Below the pieces are notes generated by a model. It saw only the letters and a program-made list of their open reading frames with translations. It did no database searches and was not told the DNA's origin. The position numbers and the translations under genes are program-made. Shown here piece by piece: positions 1 to 12,305 of a stretch of DNA of 64,000 nucleotides (within the stretch, counting starts at the first letter, position 1; each line of letters starts with the position of its first letter). The DNA comes from Pogona vitticeps (Eukaryota; Chordata; Lepidosauria; Squamata; Agamidae), in the NCBI RefSeq assembly GCF_051106095.1, contig NC_135783.1:61731947-61795946 (forward strand). Reading direction: 5' to 3'.

Positions 1-431
1 GAAGAATACCCCTCCTCCCACTTTATTTTCACAAGTGAACTATTACATAACAATATATCTGCATAGATAGTTGTTACTGCCACAGATTTACAAATTTATT
101 TCTGGTCATGTTTGGACACTATGGTTTAGAGATAGTAGTGGGTAGCAAAATGCCAGGACAAGCATAAACTCATGAGAATTATACTTGGATCATTAATTCC
201 TAAAAATGAAATGTGAGAGATTGCATGAGAGACAGAAAGGCTAAAAGAGTCATGAAACCACCTGTACTCCTGAGATCAGACACACTACATACTTGTAAAC
301 ACAGCCTAACACATAGAATTTGTCTGGTTTGGTTCTCTCTGCCTGTACATTCTGTTGAAGAACCAAGGGAATTGGAAAATAGATATAAGTGCTGGATTGG
401 TGTGCATTCTATGACTTTTTCCCTTTAATAG
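1..431. other. COG2 intron, no recognisable element
   Basis: AT-rich sequence between an exon outside the window and the exon at 432. I see no repeat, exon or RNA gene in it. Confidence 0.5.
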
Positions 432-574
432 GAGCAGTAGAAGACTCAAAGGATTCTTTACTAGGTTGCTGGCCAGCCTTACACAGTAAGATTATTCAGG
501 ATTTAATTGATTCTTGCTTCAGTTGCCTGAAAAGTGCCCTTGAGATCCCAAGGTTGTATAGAAGAACCAATAAG
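432..574 (+). CDS. COG2: COG2 coding exon (fourth from last)
   Basis: Acceptor AG at 430-431 and donor GT at 575-576. The first two bases complete a codon from the preceding exon. It encodes AVEDSKDSLLGCWPALHSK and then the conserved ALEIPRLYRRTNK, ending on a complete AAG codon. Confidence 0.85.
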
Positions 575-3500
575 GTAGTGTATTTCATATTTTAAATATA
601 TATAAATGGACGGTATAGTCTGTATTTCTTAATAACTGGCAGCTGATGGAGGAGCTTCACCTGCTATCTCCTTTTCATCTTTGTGTAGCACAGAACAATA
701 TAATATAATTTTAATACAGCTTTGTCCCCCCCATTTATTTGTTTATTTATTAAAATTATATCCTATTCCGCAGCCATTCTCTAATTAGCAGGTTTCCACC
801 TTTCCATGTCTCAACCAGCCTTTGTTTGCATTTTCTTGTCTGTGTCATAACTGTGCATCATACTTAAAACACTTCATCTGCTACCCATCTTTTCAGGGAG
901 TCATCCTCTATTGGCACAGATTAGTAAGTTTTCATTTCTTGTGAAAGCTGCTGAGGGGAGGTGGGGGAAGGAAGGTAAGCTTGCCTGCGCAGGTGTTGAC
1001 AGTTCCCAAAATATTTTGCCTTCTGGCCTTGTTGCCTTCAAGAGCACTATGGGAAGATGTGGAGACAGAAAAACTGCCATTCTCTTCTATCTTTCTGTGC
1101 TCCATTCTTTCCAGCTGACTTTTTTAAACAGCATGGCCTGGTGGTGCATGAAAGCCGTCACCTCTATTAATTGTGTTACCTGTTTATCAGATTGGCGAAG
1201 ATGGTTAGTTCCTGCAGCCATCAAACATTTTCTCTTTTTCTTTACTTTTTACAAGCGTGGTAGATATTCTCTGCCTATGGGCTAACAGAGGAAGTCAATT
1301 GCAGAAAGACAGGAACACATCTTCTTGATTAATTACAGTGTCTCACAGCAGCAGTGCTTTCAGGGGTTCAGTTCCTCTCAGTTACATTATAGGAAGCAAA
1401 ACCTATAGTTAGAAGACTGTCGCCCTAGCAGTTCTTTTATATTACATATATATATTTGTTTTGTCTGGGGGGGGGGTGCAGTCATATTCTTATAGGATAC
1501 TGTGGCACGTTTCTCTAGCCATTTAGATTGCTGCAAGTTTCCGACATTTATATGTTCCTCTTCTAAGAGTTTGCTGCAAGAGTGCAGATAAATTATTACA
1601 TTTCTAAATGTGAATACTCTGTTTCTGTGTTCAAGTGCCGAAGGTTGTTTATTGTACATAGTTAACTAAGAAGCTTTTGACAGTGTTCTTTCTTCTCTTC
1701 TCTGTCTCCTATATGTCATTATCCAGGAGGTGCCAACCAAGGCACTGCCTTATGTCGATAGTGCCCTTAAGCCATTCTTCCAGCTGAAGGAGGAATATAA
1801 AGAGATATTAAAGCCAGCTATAATTGAGCACTGGCTTGAAGGAGCTGCTAACACAAGCACACAGAAGTAAGTAAGTGAAAATTTAATGCAACAAGGTTAT
1901 CTCTGCATTAGAAACCCAACAAAATGTTACCTAAATCTGAACGTGGTGACATATTCAGTTTATTATTAAACGATAGATGACATCTTAGCTGTGTTTTGTC
2001 CTTTATCATCTGATACTGTAGAGAAATTTGGTTTTTGATTTTCAAAGCCCAATATGCTTTGCATACCAAAGGTCCCGGTTCCGTCCCTGGAATCTCCAGG
2101 TGCAGCTTGGAGATTTCTGTTTGAAATACGGAGGAGAGACCATCACTAATTTGTAGACAGCACTGAGCTAAATTGAGCAAAAGTCTAAGTTTGGCTCCTA
2201 TGCCGTTAATTGACTAGTTGTTTCACTCTTTTCCAGTGCTTAATGTGAACTTATTCTGAAGTTACCATAATTTTGGAGCAAAATAGAAATGCTTTATTCC
2301 TGTGGTTTCTGGTGTGCTATGTTAAAAAAAAAAAAACACGAAACAAACCCAAAACCCGATCTTCTCATTCTGTTCGAAAGACAAGAAAGCAGGAGATTAG
2401 GTGATTTTTGCAGAAGCCCATAAGCTATAAGGGTCATAATTCTGTCCCACTTCTAAAGAGCAGTTATGTATGCATGTATAGGTGACCATTTCTTGTTTTA
2501 TTACTGAAGTGGTTGCTAATACAAGAATATAAATTTAATTTAAAAATGTTTTCTGATTTTAAAAATACACTATATATGCAATTAATTTTACTAAATGCTT
2601 AGCACCTTCCTTGCTGCTCTAGTTTAATTCCAGCCATTAACAAAAGTGAGATATACCAGTGAATGACACCTCAGTCATGTAGAGAAGTAAGTATATTCAG
2701 ATGTCCAGTACTAATGATCAGTGACACATTCAGCCCCATTAGTTTTGAAAAAAAATAAGGTTGTGATTAGAACACAACCAAAAATGCATTAGCAGTACTT
2801 GTTTTCATCAGTAGACAATGCAAATGAGTATCGGGGTGTCAGGAACAGGGGTCCCCAACCTCTGGTACACAGCACAGTGCCAGTTCGTGTCCATGGCAGG
2901 ACCGGGCTGCGGAGACAGATTTCCCACCCACCCACACACACATGCACTTACCCTGCACACCAACCCACATAGCCCCTTTGTGCATGCGCGCGAATGCATG
3001 CCCCGCAAACACCCTTCACACATGCGTGTGTGTGTGCACATTGTGTGAGCACCCCCGCCCCTTCACACGTGTGAGCACGAGGGGTGTCCCATCCCCGCAA
3101 CTGGTCCACGTTGTCAGAAAGGTTGGGGACCACTGGACAAGAATATAAAGGGGAGCATTTCTATGAAGGGACCCAGAAAGAGTCTAAAGGATGTAAAAAT
3201 AAAAGCCATTTATTGCATCCTTGATACTGTATGTTCTTTCCATGTGGTTTTATTGGCTATTTTGCTTTCATTCATGTTTCTTCCAAATCTTTGAAATGGT
3301 GATTGGTAGTGAGGACTCAGCACTGGTACTGGTCTGCAAAGGAGGTTGCTCAAAAACATTGAGAGGTGCATTCATATTGGTCTTACGGCTGGATAAAAGG
3401 CATGATTAATTGTTTCATCTCTGCTTTCAGCATTCAATATGGGAAGGATCTCTGCTGTAAATAATTCTGTTCAGAAGAGGCTACTAAAGTAACCAATTCA

Positions 3501-4523
3501 TCAATCTCTCTATTCAGGTATTTTGAGACAATATCAGATATACTGAGTTCAGTAAAGAAGATGGAGGAAAGTTTGAAAAGACTGAAACAGGCCAGGAAAA
3601 CTGTGATTGCAAACAGCCTCTCTTCAAATGGAGGCATGAGTGATGATAACAAAATCCGCCTGCAGCTGGCCCTAGATGTGGAGTATTTTGGACTTCAGGT
3701 AACTTAGATATAAACAAAAAATATTTTTTGAGTTAATTAAGATATGTGAAGGGGATTGCTGAGCCTGAAATAAGTGAAAGGCCTATAATATTGGCATGTG
3801 ACTCAGAATTGCTTTATCTCAGCGGATACATTCTTTCCCAAAAAAACTATTTTCCTTGAGAAAGCAGCAGATATCTGATAGGATTCCTCCATAATTATAA
3901 TTTAATGTTTGCATTAGCAGTTTATGAACTACTTTATTCTTATAATATTTGTAGCACATTTCAGTTGTATTCCATCTCTAGATACAATCAAATTTACTAA
4001 TAAAATAAAAAGTACTTTATATTTTTTGAAGAATATGTAATTTGTAGTTACATTCAGGACCCTAAGTGCTTCTAAAATCACCACAACAATAGAATAAATA
4101 GTTATTTCAAAGCTTCTGTCCATTACAGGTATTCAAGTTGCATTCTTCCTCAGGCAACATCATTGGTTACACAACATTTCACGTCATGCTTATCAGCATA
4201 AATCCTCAAGTAAAAATGAGTGGTTAATCTATTTTATAATCACATGTAGCCTATTCTGGATGCCTCAAAATAGCCTGTAAAATACTTACTCAGTAAAAGT
4301 GATTGTCAGTGTAGGACAGAACTCCATGAGCTTGTCTTTTTGATTTTCTGATTGCATAATGATTATGGGATTTCTGCATTTGTCTACAAAACTACAAAAG
4401 AACATCCTTGTTTTGTTTCAGATACAGAAAATGGGATTGGAGTTGAGCAACATCAAAAGCTTTTCAGCTCTTTCAGAGCTTGTTCAAGCAGCCAGGGATC
4501 AGATATCAGCAGAACAAACATAA
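432..4523 (+). CDS. COG2: COG2, conserved oligomeric Golgi complex subunit 2 (C-terminal part, four exons)
   Basis: Exons 432-574, 1727-1866, 3518-3698 and 4422-4523 join into one open frame of 188 complete codons ending in TAA. The product reads as the C-terminal quarter of COG2, a lobe A subunit of the COG tethering complex, which acts on the cytosolic face of the Golgi in retrograde vesicle traffic. Diagnostic stretches are ALEIPRLYRRTNK, VKKMEESLKRLKQARK and KIRLQLALDVEY, and the end IKSFSALSELVQAA, all of which match my recollection of human COG2. The part in view is helical and charged, with no signal or membrane segment. All introns are GT-AG. The earlier exons lie to the left of the window. 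The gene is convergent with AGT, about 7.6 kb away. The family assignment is from memory of the sequence, not from a search. Confidence 0.93.
575..1726. other. COG2 intron, mostly unique
   Basis: A short ATTT-rich stretch at 735-770, followed by a sequence like the reverse of an L2/CR1 3' tail, is the only repeat-like part. G(10) and AT runs lie near 1445-1478. Nothing coding is seen. Confidence 0.4.
1727..1866 (+). CDS. COG2: COG2 coding exon (third from last)
   Basis: Acceptor AG at 1725-1726 and donor gtaagt from 1867. It encodes EVPTKALPYVDSALKPFF and continues to EGAANTSTQ. It ends with two bases of a Lys codon completed by the next exon. Confidence 0.92.
2846..3135. mobile_element. hAT-type MITE (MER1/Charlie-like)
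   Basis: The left end CAGGGGTCCCCAACC is mirrored by GGTTGGGGACCACTG at the right end, a terminal inverted repeat like mammalian MER1/Charlie elements. The flanking 8-mers GTCAGGAA (2838-2845) and GACAAGAA (3136-3143) agree at 6 of 8 positions, the duplication size of hAT. The interior is a diverged CA/TG-rich stretch. It lies in a COG2 intron and has no coding capacity. Confidence 0.75.
3518..3698 (+). CDS. COG2: COG2 coding exon (second from last)
   Basis: Acceptor AG at 3516-3517 and donor GT at 3699. It encodes YFETISDILSSVKKMEESL, a Ser/Asn/Gly linker, then KIRLQLALDVEYFGLQ. This is the most conserved block of COG2 in the window. Confidence 0.93.
4422..4523 (+). CDS. COG2: COG2 terminal coding exon with stop
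   Basis: A pyrimidine-rich acceptor ends at 4421. It encodes IQKMGLELSNIKSFSALSEL and ends SAEQT with TAA at 4521-4523, matching the usual COG2 C-terminus. Confidence 0.93.
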   Translation: MQKMGLELSNIKSFSALSELVQAARDQISAEQT

Positions 4524-4818
4524 CATGATTTCCAGCTATTTGAGGAGAGCAAGCCTGGCATCTAAAAAAGGAGAGGGTTCATTTTTACTTTCTCTCCCCA
4601 AATATTGTGTAGCAAGGAAGTGCTTCCTGATTCAACTTCAGCAGCAAGTTCAACGTGTCTCAAGATGCACAAAAACACGTTTCACCAAGAGAGAGAGAGA
4701 GCATTTATTCTAGTTTTCCATTATATGGAAGACCCTTTATATATTTCTAAGCATTCTACAGATATATGGAAGTCTTTTTTATTTTTATTGTAAGTCTTTA
4801 TCATGAAGGAACAATATG

Positions 4819-4824
4819 ATTAAA
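4819..4824 (+). terminator. Candidate COG2 poly(A) signal (ATTAAA)
   Basis: ATTAAA lies about 300 bp after the COG2 stop and is followed by a T/GT-rich stretch at 4843-4863, the usual layout of a cleavage site. The 3' UTR would then be about 4524-4845. A second AATAAA near 5209 is a weaker alternative beyond a retroelement insertion. Confidence 0.5.
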
Positions 4825-5017
4825 GTAAATTAGAAAAGCATTGTCTTCTTCTGTGATGTTTTTAATCATGGGTGGAAGCTGTATAGTTTATGTATGTTAT
4901 GTGACTTTTATTACTGATTCTGAAGAGAATGTAAACACAGTAATTTACTGACATCTTAACCATGTATTTTCCTGTTGGAGCTGCATAGAGGAGAAAAGAA
5001 AAAAATATTCTCTTGAA

Positions 5018-5127
5018 TGTATTCTTGAAGGCTTTCATGCCTGGGATCCGATGGTTGCTGTAGGTTTTTCGGGCTGTTTGACCATGTCCAGAACACAGCT
5101 AAACAACCTGAAAAACCTACAACAACC
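5018..5127. mobile_element. Penelope-like hairpin retroposon, short copy
   Basis: Flanked by a perfect 13-bp duplication ATATTCTCTTGAA (5005-5017 and 5128-5140). It begins TGTATTCTTGAAGGCTTTCA and ends CAACAACC, as does the longer copy at 51516-51746. The two halves form an imperfect hairpin (GGTTGCTGTAGGTTTTTC against GAAAAACCTACAACAACC). The variable-length, non-TA duplication points to retrotransposition; assignment to Penelope-like elements rests on memory of similar squamate repeats. Confidence 0.5.
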
Positions 5128-5140
5128 ATATTCTCTTGAA

Positions 5141-8100
5141 CTTTTGCTTTAAAGGATTACTTTTTTCAAGCAAAAAGGTCTGCCTAATGCAAGCAGAAAG
5201 GCCTTTAAAAAATAAAATCCACACACGAGCCATAGGGAAAAGGGAAATTCTGAGACCTAAATATCCTTCCAAGAGTCCTCCAGAAATTTATAGACATATT
5301 TATAAATTTATAGACAGGGAAAAATTGGGAGCCTGTGTTCGCCACAGCTGCCATTTATCCCCCCCAAAAAGGTTACTGCCAGAATGAAACCAGACAGTAA
5401 TTTCCAGCCATATCAATATTCATCTGAGTATCAAGGTGTATGTCTTTTTCTTTTTTTGCAACAATTCCAGGCAACATCAGCTTGTCTAATTTCACAAGCT
5501 TTATTTATCTACATTGTTTCTGTGTTCCATAAACACAAAAACACTTCAAAGTCACAAGTCAAAATGTATTGAAAACAGCCTCAGAGTTATGAGGAAAATG
5601 TAGGCACAAATGCTTCAAAATGTATGGAAACTAAACCTAAGTTGCTGGCAAATACTTAGGTCAGAATTTAATCTAAAATATAAAGTATATTTTGAGAGAG
5701 AAAAAACAATGAGAATGTTTCAATTAGGTTCTAAAATGTAAGAGCTTATAGTCTTAAAAGGCATGTTAAAAAAACCTAAAAGAAAATACAACTCTAAAAT
5801 ACCAGTGTTCTGAAGACAAAAAACATATTAAAGAAAATGACTTCCTTAGCCTTATACAAAATAATTCTAAGTGTTCGCCCGGGCAAACCAGTATGACTCT
5901 GTGGAGGAAAATCTATGTTGATCGTTGTTAGCTTGATCGTTGAAGCCTGCTGCTGCATTGCTACATGGTTGTTGCTGATATCTGTCGTATGTGGTGCATT
6001 TTGTTGATGAGTTGAATTCGTGTGAGTGTGTCTTATCTCTATACTTTTAATTCTTTTGGTTGTTTTGTTTTCCTTTTAAATTATAAACAATCTTTTCTCC
6101 AGGGGCCTGGAAGGAAAAAAATTTCAGCACCTACTATAACACCAAGGTTCTGTAACTTTTAATCTGGCAAGCTGCCACTGTGATGATAACATTGTTTTGA
6201 CAAAAATTTTGCAAAGCTTGAAGAAACAGAGGCCTGCCTCACCAAGGTCCTGGAATATGAGAATATTGTAGCTTTAGCACCTGCAAACTCCCCTATTTAC
6301 ACACTGCAACATAAACAGTTCAATTCTCAGGATCGTTATGGTACAGTGGCCTTGCTCAGCTATACAGATGATTAATTGTTTTGTTGTGACTATAATAAAA
6401 TAATGTTCAAGGCTCAATTTTAAAAGCACTTTCATTTTCAGGGCTATTTTTCTATACTCAATTATTTTAACACTATACACACAAAATTTCACATTTCAAC
6501 AAAGTGATCTTCAAGATACTTTAAAATAGGGAAGTTATATTTGTGGTCTTGCATTCTGTTATTTAAATATGGCTTAAATTCAGTATCACACAAAAGAAGT
6601 GAATATTGGCACTATCATAATTGTGCTGAATTACATTGGTATACAAGCAGTAGTATCTATGTTGCACAACTCTTCGCACATGCGAAACTTTATTAGATTA
6701 CACACTTCAGCAAATCATGTTAATGCTTATTTCTGGTGCAGTGATGTCATTTGATACAGGGAACTAGAAACATTTCCCCACACCAAGAGTAAATTTTCAG
6801 AATTCTGAATAATGTACAGATATGCTAGATCCTGTCGTCAAACTGCACATTTGAATCAATGAAGCTTATGACAGGTATTTGAACTCTTATAACTCCCTAT
6901 CAGCTGTACATGCCCAAGTTTTGGGATGCAAAACTCACTAGAAAAATCCCATTTCAATTTAGTCTGCTGAGAACATGTGAAGCTAAACCAAATATTTGTG
7001 GATCTGTATTGTGATTTTGCACAACCTGAAAAGCTTGTAAGTTGCTTTGAAAGCTTAATGTAGTTTGTATATGCATATGTGTGTATGTTAAAATGCTAAG
7101 CAAAGAGTTATAGTGACATCAAAATTTTTGGAATGGAGTAGAATAGAAAACTGTTTATACAAAAAGTTTATATTATTATCTGTATTCAAAAAATGAATAC
7201 AGTAATATTCTGAGGCTGGTGGGAGATCTGTTTATTGCTGAAACTGTAGGGGGTATAAAAACATTTTATTTTAGGTAGACTTAATCCTGAACTATTATAT
7301 TGTTCTAATTTTTTTACCCTAGATGCTAAATTCTGCTCTTAATGATTTAATTGAATACGGTTTGATAATGAGAATTCTTTTGAGTGCTAACTGCATGGAT
7401 ACTTCAGGTGACAAACTGCCATGCAATTTAATATTGCATTATAATATACATCTAATATCATTACTGTGTGAATCCAAGGGATCTGTGAAAAAATAATTCA
7501 AAGAACGAAGAACCCAGCTTATTAAATGATGAAATTCAATAGCACTTGTAATAGGGGACTGAATCTGATAAGTGGACAGGAAATTATGTACAGGGGGAAG
7601 GCGTAGTGCTGCAAAGAAAAGAGGAATCATTTATTCTGCAGGCTCCCATTTTCTCAATAATACTCATATTTGAAAGAATTGGTCTAAAGCTGTATTTTAA
7701 TTATGATGTTGGGGGAGGGTGAACAACCATGTCCAGATATGGCCTTGGCCGATTTTGAAAACCCCTCTGCTAAAAGCAATCCATCCTCATTCTTTCAGCC
7801 TGTTAGAAGGAGAAGCATGAGAAACAAAGAGGATGAGAAGCAAAGAGACAAACAATAGGCTGTGCCAGGCCTTGCTCTAGCCCTGTTTACACATGGCTTC
7901 CAGCCCTGTCTATGGGTGAGTCCATCCCGAATTCTGAGAACATAATGGCTTACAAGAACAACAATTTTTTTGCCTAACCTAGTTTAATTGAGTGCTTCCC
8001 CCCCACTCAAAGAATATGGCTTTACAATTCTTAAAATAGCAGAAATCAAAAATTTGTGTACAAAGATTAACTGTTAGCTTCAACATACTTCAACAATATC

Positions 8101-9014
8101 ACTTTATCCAAGACAGCATGTGTATTAGGAAGCAATTATATGTAAGAAACTCAGCCTTGGAATAAATCAAGGAAGAGGAAGTTTACAAATCTAGATTCTT
8201 TTAATGAAAAATTCCCTGAAGATAAAAATAATTTTATAACATTTCTGGTTTTCCTATTCATGGATTCTAAAAATGATGTATAAGAAAATAGAAAAAAACA
8301 TTGTTTTAAAATGGATTTTTAAATGATTATTTTGCATTATGTTACCATCTGTGGATGTCTGATGGTTATAATAAATTTGTATTTGACAATATCTTCCATT
8401 TACCCTTGCCCTGTTTTACTGAATTGAGAGATTAGTTAAGCGATTATAGGAACTGATAGTGAGGATCGACTTCTGAAACGGGGAAATGAATTGATGGTGA
8501 ATATGGTGCTCCTCTCTGTCCTCTCCCATGGTGCAAAGTCAAACTGCCCCCCAGTTTATTAGGGAGACAGCAGCAATGAAATTAATGAGACAGACACTTC
8601 AATGATAATGGCAGAAAACATAAAACAGGCCTAGTTGAACACAAGCTCAGAACCAATTGGAAGGCCTGTCTGGCACTAATGGAGTGATGGCAGCAAAATC
8701 CTTTTTTTCCCTACCACTATTGCATTTGAACACAGCACCAAGATTATCTCAAATAGTCAAGGACCTGTTATATTCTGGCCTGCAAGGAAACAATACTGGC
8801 TATTTGTTGACCCACTCTGAAAATTTGCTCAATGCTTTGTAGACAAATTTCCTCAGATTTGCTCTGACTTGACCCTGTGGTTGAAGCAGGTTCTGAGGAT
8901 GTCAATTTGGTCCTTGCTTCCTGAGCTAATGGATTAATTTCAGTGTGTGCATCTTGAGAATGCGAACAATATCCTGGGAGAGGTGAAAGCCACACAGTGA
9001 GAAAGATGCTTGCC
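5141..9014. other. COG2-AGT intergenic sequence, no assignable element
   Basis: AT-rich DNA without open coding structure. I recognised no LINE, SINE or DNA transposon here, although old diverged repeats could be hidden, especially around 5880-6080 and 7700-7960. Confidence 0.35.
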
Positions 9015-9640
9015 TTTATCAAGGTTTTTATAGATGGCACTTGCCACCTGCCAGAATTGCAAAAATATTTCCAAATATGTCAAGTAAATATTGGAAATGC
9101 GAACAAAAAGTAGGCACCCAATATCATGTAGAGTGGACATGTGAAAAAGCCAAAAGAAGAAGAAGAAGAAGAAGAAGAAGAAGAAGAAGAAGAAGAAGAA
9201 GAAGAAGAAGACTAAAATACTGTACACACATGTTTGGTTAAAATTCTTTAAAAATGTATAGATTTTAAAGCAGAACTGTTTTTATTAGGTGTTTTACCAG
9301 AGATTTTGATAAACAATCGGTTTACCTAACACTGCATATTGTGACAGCAGCTAGGATTGTATTTGCACAACATTGGAAAAACGAAGAAATACAAACAGAA
9401 GAAGAGATAATAAGATTTTAGATTGTGCAGAAATGGATAGACTCACATTGAGACTGAGAGAAAAAAAAGATGGAGAATACTTTAATACGTGGAATTTGTT
9501 CTATAAATGGCTAAAAGATCGGAGAAGGGATTAAATCACCAAGACACAAAAATAATTATAAGCATGGTGTTTAACAAACATGAATTGCAGATATAGTGAA
9601 AAACTAATAAAATGTTAATTTTGTAAAGAAAAGAAAAGAT
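9015..9640 (+). mobile_element. L1 LINE fragment, end of ORF2 and 3' end
   Basis: Translation gives RWHLPPARIAKIF, then YHVEWTCEKAK, and after a repeat tract KAELFLLGVLPE, the order seen at the C-terminus of L1 ORF2. The non-coding end at 9607-9640 is AATAAAATG followed by an A-rich tail. It is 5' truncated and no longer coding. A related piece lies at 16575-17240. Confidence 0.75.
9154..9210 (+). repeat. (AAG)n microsatellite inside an L1 copy
   Basis: About 19 uninterrupted AAG units start directly after the L1 codons for CEKAK, at an originally lysine-rich A-rich site. Confidence 0.97.
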
Positions 9641-10689
9641 CTATAACGATCTGGCTTTAGGTTTAGCTACTGGACAAAGTGTGGGCATGCTGCTGGATTC
9701 ATCCCCGAGCCTGGATGCCCCATCAGATGCATCCTTCAGTGAGAAGGAGTCCAGGTTCCATAAACCTTAGAATAAAGGAGACTGGCTGCTTCTGCTAAGG
9801 ACAGCACTCTGAGGTAAAAGCAGTTTCTCTGCAGACTGAGACAAGGGAGACAAACTCCTTCCAAGTCTACAGGAATGATGTCAAGAAAAAGGAAGGGCCT
9901 GACTACAGACATGGAGCAGGAGCGTATGGTGTCAAGGGGAGATTTCCTCATGAGCTGGGGTTTCCTCAGAAATAGGAGGAGTCCCTGAGATAAGGTGACC
10001 GGAGGGGAGGGGCAGATAATTCACATATTAACCTCCCAGTAACAGCAGCCTCTGCCCCTCAAAATCTCAGTGCGGAGAGCAAACTGCTCGATACAATTTG
10101 AATGTCAATACAATACAATTTGACCTTGTGCCTTCCAAACATTGCTGCTGGATTGCTAGTTACCATGCCCTGAAGGATCTGAACGGTTTATTCTTATGCC
10201 TCTTGTTTCAGATTCTTGTTGCCTCTGCTAGCTGCTGATCTTGGACTCTTGACTCTGCCTCAGACGCTCCTTGTTTATGCTGGTGTGGTAAGACTTGTCT
10301 GGTTACGTGCCCAAGATTGTACAGTACTGTATATTGTTTTGCTATTTGAAGCATTACCACTGTAGGCTTGCTTCAGTGACTTGCTTAGGGACTCAGCACC
10401 AGGAAACAGGATCATTTGCAGAGTTAAAACTAGTGTGTTAGCTGTGTCTTTTCCTTGAGATATCTAATCTGGATATTGATAGATTTCTAGTAGTTGCTCC
10501 CAGGGTGGGCGCTACCTTGCTGTCCTTCTCCCAACAGACCAATGCCTTTCTTTCTCGGTAAGTTGCTACAAAGGAAGAAGGAAAGCTGGTAAGGAAGGGA
10601 TATTAATTGGGGAAAGCTTAATTTCAGGGAAATCCCTGAATTAAGACACCAAAAGACGTTCATGCAGTAAGGTACAATGATCAGTTTGT
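9641..10689. other. Intergenic, unclassified
   Basis: Composition rises in G+C between 9650 and 10330 and reads like an old interspersed element, but I could not assign it. No gene is seen. Confidence 0.3.
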
Positions 10690-10985
10690 ACCAGCCATTC
10701 ACCTAGGGAAAGCATGACTGAAGAGAAAGTCCTCACCTGCTTGTGGAAGGACAGTAAAGAGGGGGGCAGTTTATCCTCCTGTGGGAGGGAGTTCCAAAGT
10801 CTGTGAGCAACAACAGAGAAGGCCCTCTCCCTTTCCCTGTGAAGGTGGTAGGACTGAGAGGAAGGCCTCTCCTGATTATCTTAACACTCAAGCAGTTTCA
10901 TAAAGAGAGATGTGGTGCTTGAGCTAACTAGGACCCAAGCTGTTTAGGGCTTTACAGGTTAGAACCATTACTTTGAATTCTGTCT
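10690..10985 (-). mobile_element. L2/CR1-type LINE fragment, antisense
   Basis: Phrases such as GAGAAGGCCCTCTCCCTTTC, GGGAGGGAGTTCCAAAGTC and GTTTAGGGCTTTACAGGTTA are the reverse complement of the RT C-terminal region common in squamate L2/CR1 LINEs. It is old and broken. Confidence 0.5.
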
Positions 10986-11227
10986 GGATATAGATTGGCA
11001 GTCTTTAAATAAATGGCTTTTATTCAGTAGTTTCAATCTGCTCAATTCTTTTTTCAGTATTGTAATGCATTGGATTTCAGCTGCTTTTTTTCTACTGGAG
11101 GATGCCGCTTTGTCCGTCTGCACGTTAAAAATCATCTTATTTGGGTGAAAGGTGAGGGCACAGTCCCGGCCTTTACCTCAGGCAACAGAATGTCTCAGGT
11201 TGGAACTGCTGAATGTGCATATAGCTA

Positions 11228-11604
11228 CAGTGGTGTCCCGCTTAACGATTACCCTGTATAATGATGAATCCACTTCACAACAATGTTTTTGTGATCGCAA
11301 AATGATGTTTGAATGGGTTTTTTTGGCTTTATGACGATTTTCCAACAGCTGATCGTCGGGTTTCAAAACGGCCACCACTGTGCAAAATGCCCCCCTGCTG
11401 TTTTTAGGACTGATTTTTCGCTCTACAGGCACCGGAAAATGGCCGTCCTATGGAGGATCTCCGCTGGACGATTAGGTATTTCGCCCATTGGAACTCATTA
11501 ACCGGGTTTTAATGCGTTTCAATGGGGTTTTTTTGTTTGACGACAATTTAGCTCTACAGCGATTTTGCTGGAACAAATTAACGTCATCAAGCGAGGCACC
11601 ACTG
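11228..11604. mobile_element. Pogo/Tigger-like MITE (family A)
   Basis: Ends CAGTGGTGTCCCGCTTAACG and CAAGCGAGGCACCACTG form terminal inverted repeats flanked by TA on both sides. A TA duplication and a CAGTGG start fit the pogo/Tigger branch of Tc1/mariner. There is no transposase. Related copies are at 25782 and 53555. Confidence 0.7.
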
Positions 11605-12122
11605 TACTTGGAGAAGTGGCCCATTCCATGCTCTTGTCAGTAACGAGGACCATCTCAATGCTTCCCTAGATTTCTAGATCAAGTGCAACAGTGCAGTGAA
11701 GTGTCTTCATCACTTTGTAAGACAACACCAGCGTTGGACATACCCCACACTACCAAGCAATTAATATACAAACCCAAGAGTTGCCTCTTGGTAAAAGATA
11801 ATCTACATCTGTCAAATACCTTACTTCATACTTTGCAGGCCAAACAAATCATGAAGTCGTTTCTGTGATTAATCATGTCAGTGTAAACAGGAGTTCTGTT
11901 CCCCACAACAACCACGCTGAAATGTGTTTTTCTTTAAAATAAATTTTCAGGAAGTGCTATTGATTTTTTAAAATCAATTTTATATTTCAAGACAAATGCT
12001 ATAAAGAAAAACTGGAAAGGCAAACTGAAAACATCAAATGGCAACTCAGGGAGACCATAACATAGTTCAGGAAAACTAAAATTAAAGGAGATATGAGACA
12101 CCTCCTTTTCCTTTGGGAATGC

Positions 12123-12305
12123 TTAGATTATTTTCAATGGATTTCTTACTGTCCCAAAATAAAGCAATGCATAGGACTCCTTTTCATACATTGCTAATAG
12201 GAATGGGTGATCCAGTGTTACTTTGAGTGTTTCATTTTCTTCTGGAGGATCTTCAATTTGATCTGTGCCACTGGGACTGAGTTCAAAAAGTTGCTGATTT
12301 ATGAT
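12123..12305 (-). CDS. AGT: AGT last coding exon (reactive loop and C-terminus)
   Basis: Acceptor TGCTTGCAG ends at 12306 and TAA is at 12125-12123. It encodes [16 protein letters not shown], an acidic Pro/Glu loop in place of an inhibitory reactive centre, a further NET glycosylation site, and the terminal serpin strand. No AATAAA on this strand was found in the next 400 bases, so the 3' UTR end is unknown. Confidence 0.94.
   Translation of the reverse strand: MINQQLFELSPSGTDQIEDPPEENETLKVTLDHPFLLAMYEKESYALLYFGTVRNPLKII

Noticed and set aside
470-490. COG2 exon bases CCAGCCTTACACAGT match the core of the unclassified repeat at 14480
   Set aside because: The exon is in frame and fits COG2; a 15-base match alone can be chance and no further repeat sequence surrounds it.
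8940-9241. Poly-Phe / poly-Arg open frames around 9150-9210
   Set aside because: They are translations of the AAG microsatellite inside an L1 remnant.
9650-10330. Possible LTR-type element
   Set aside because: Some composition features fit, but no paired ends, flanking duplication or internal codons could be seen.
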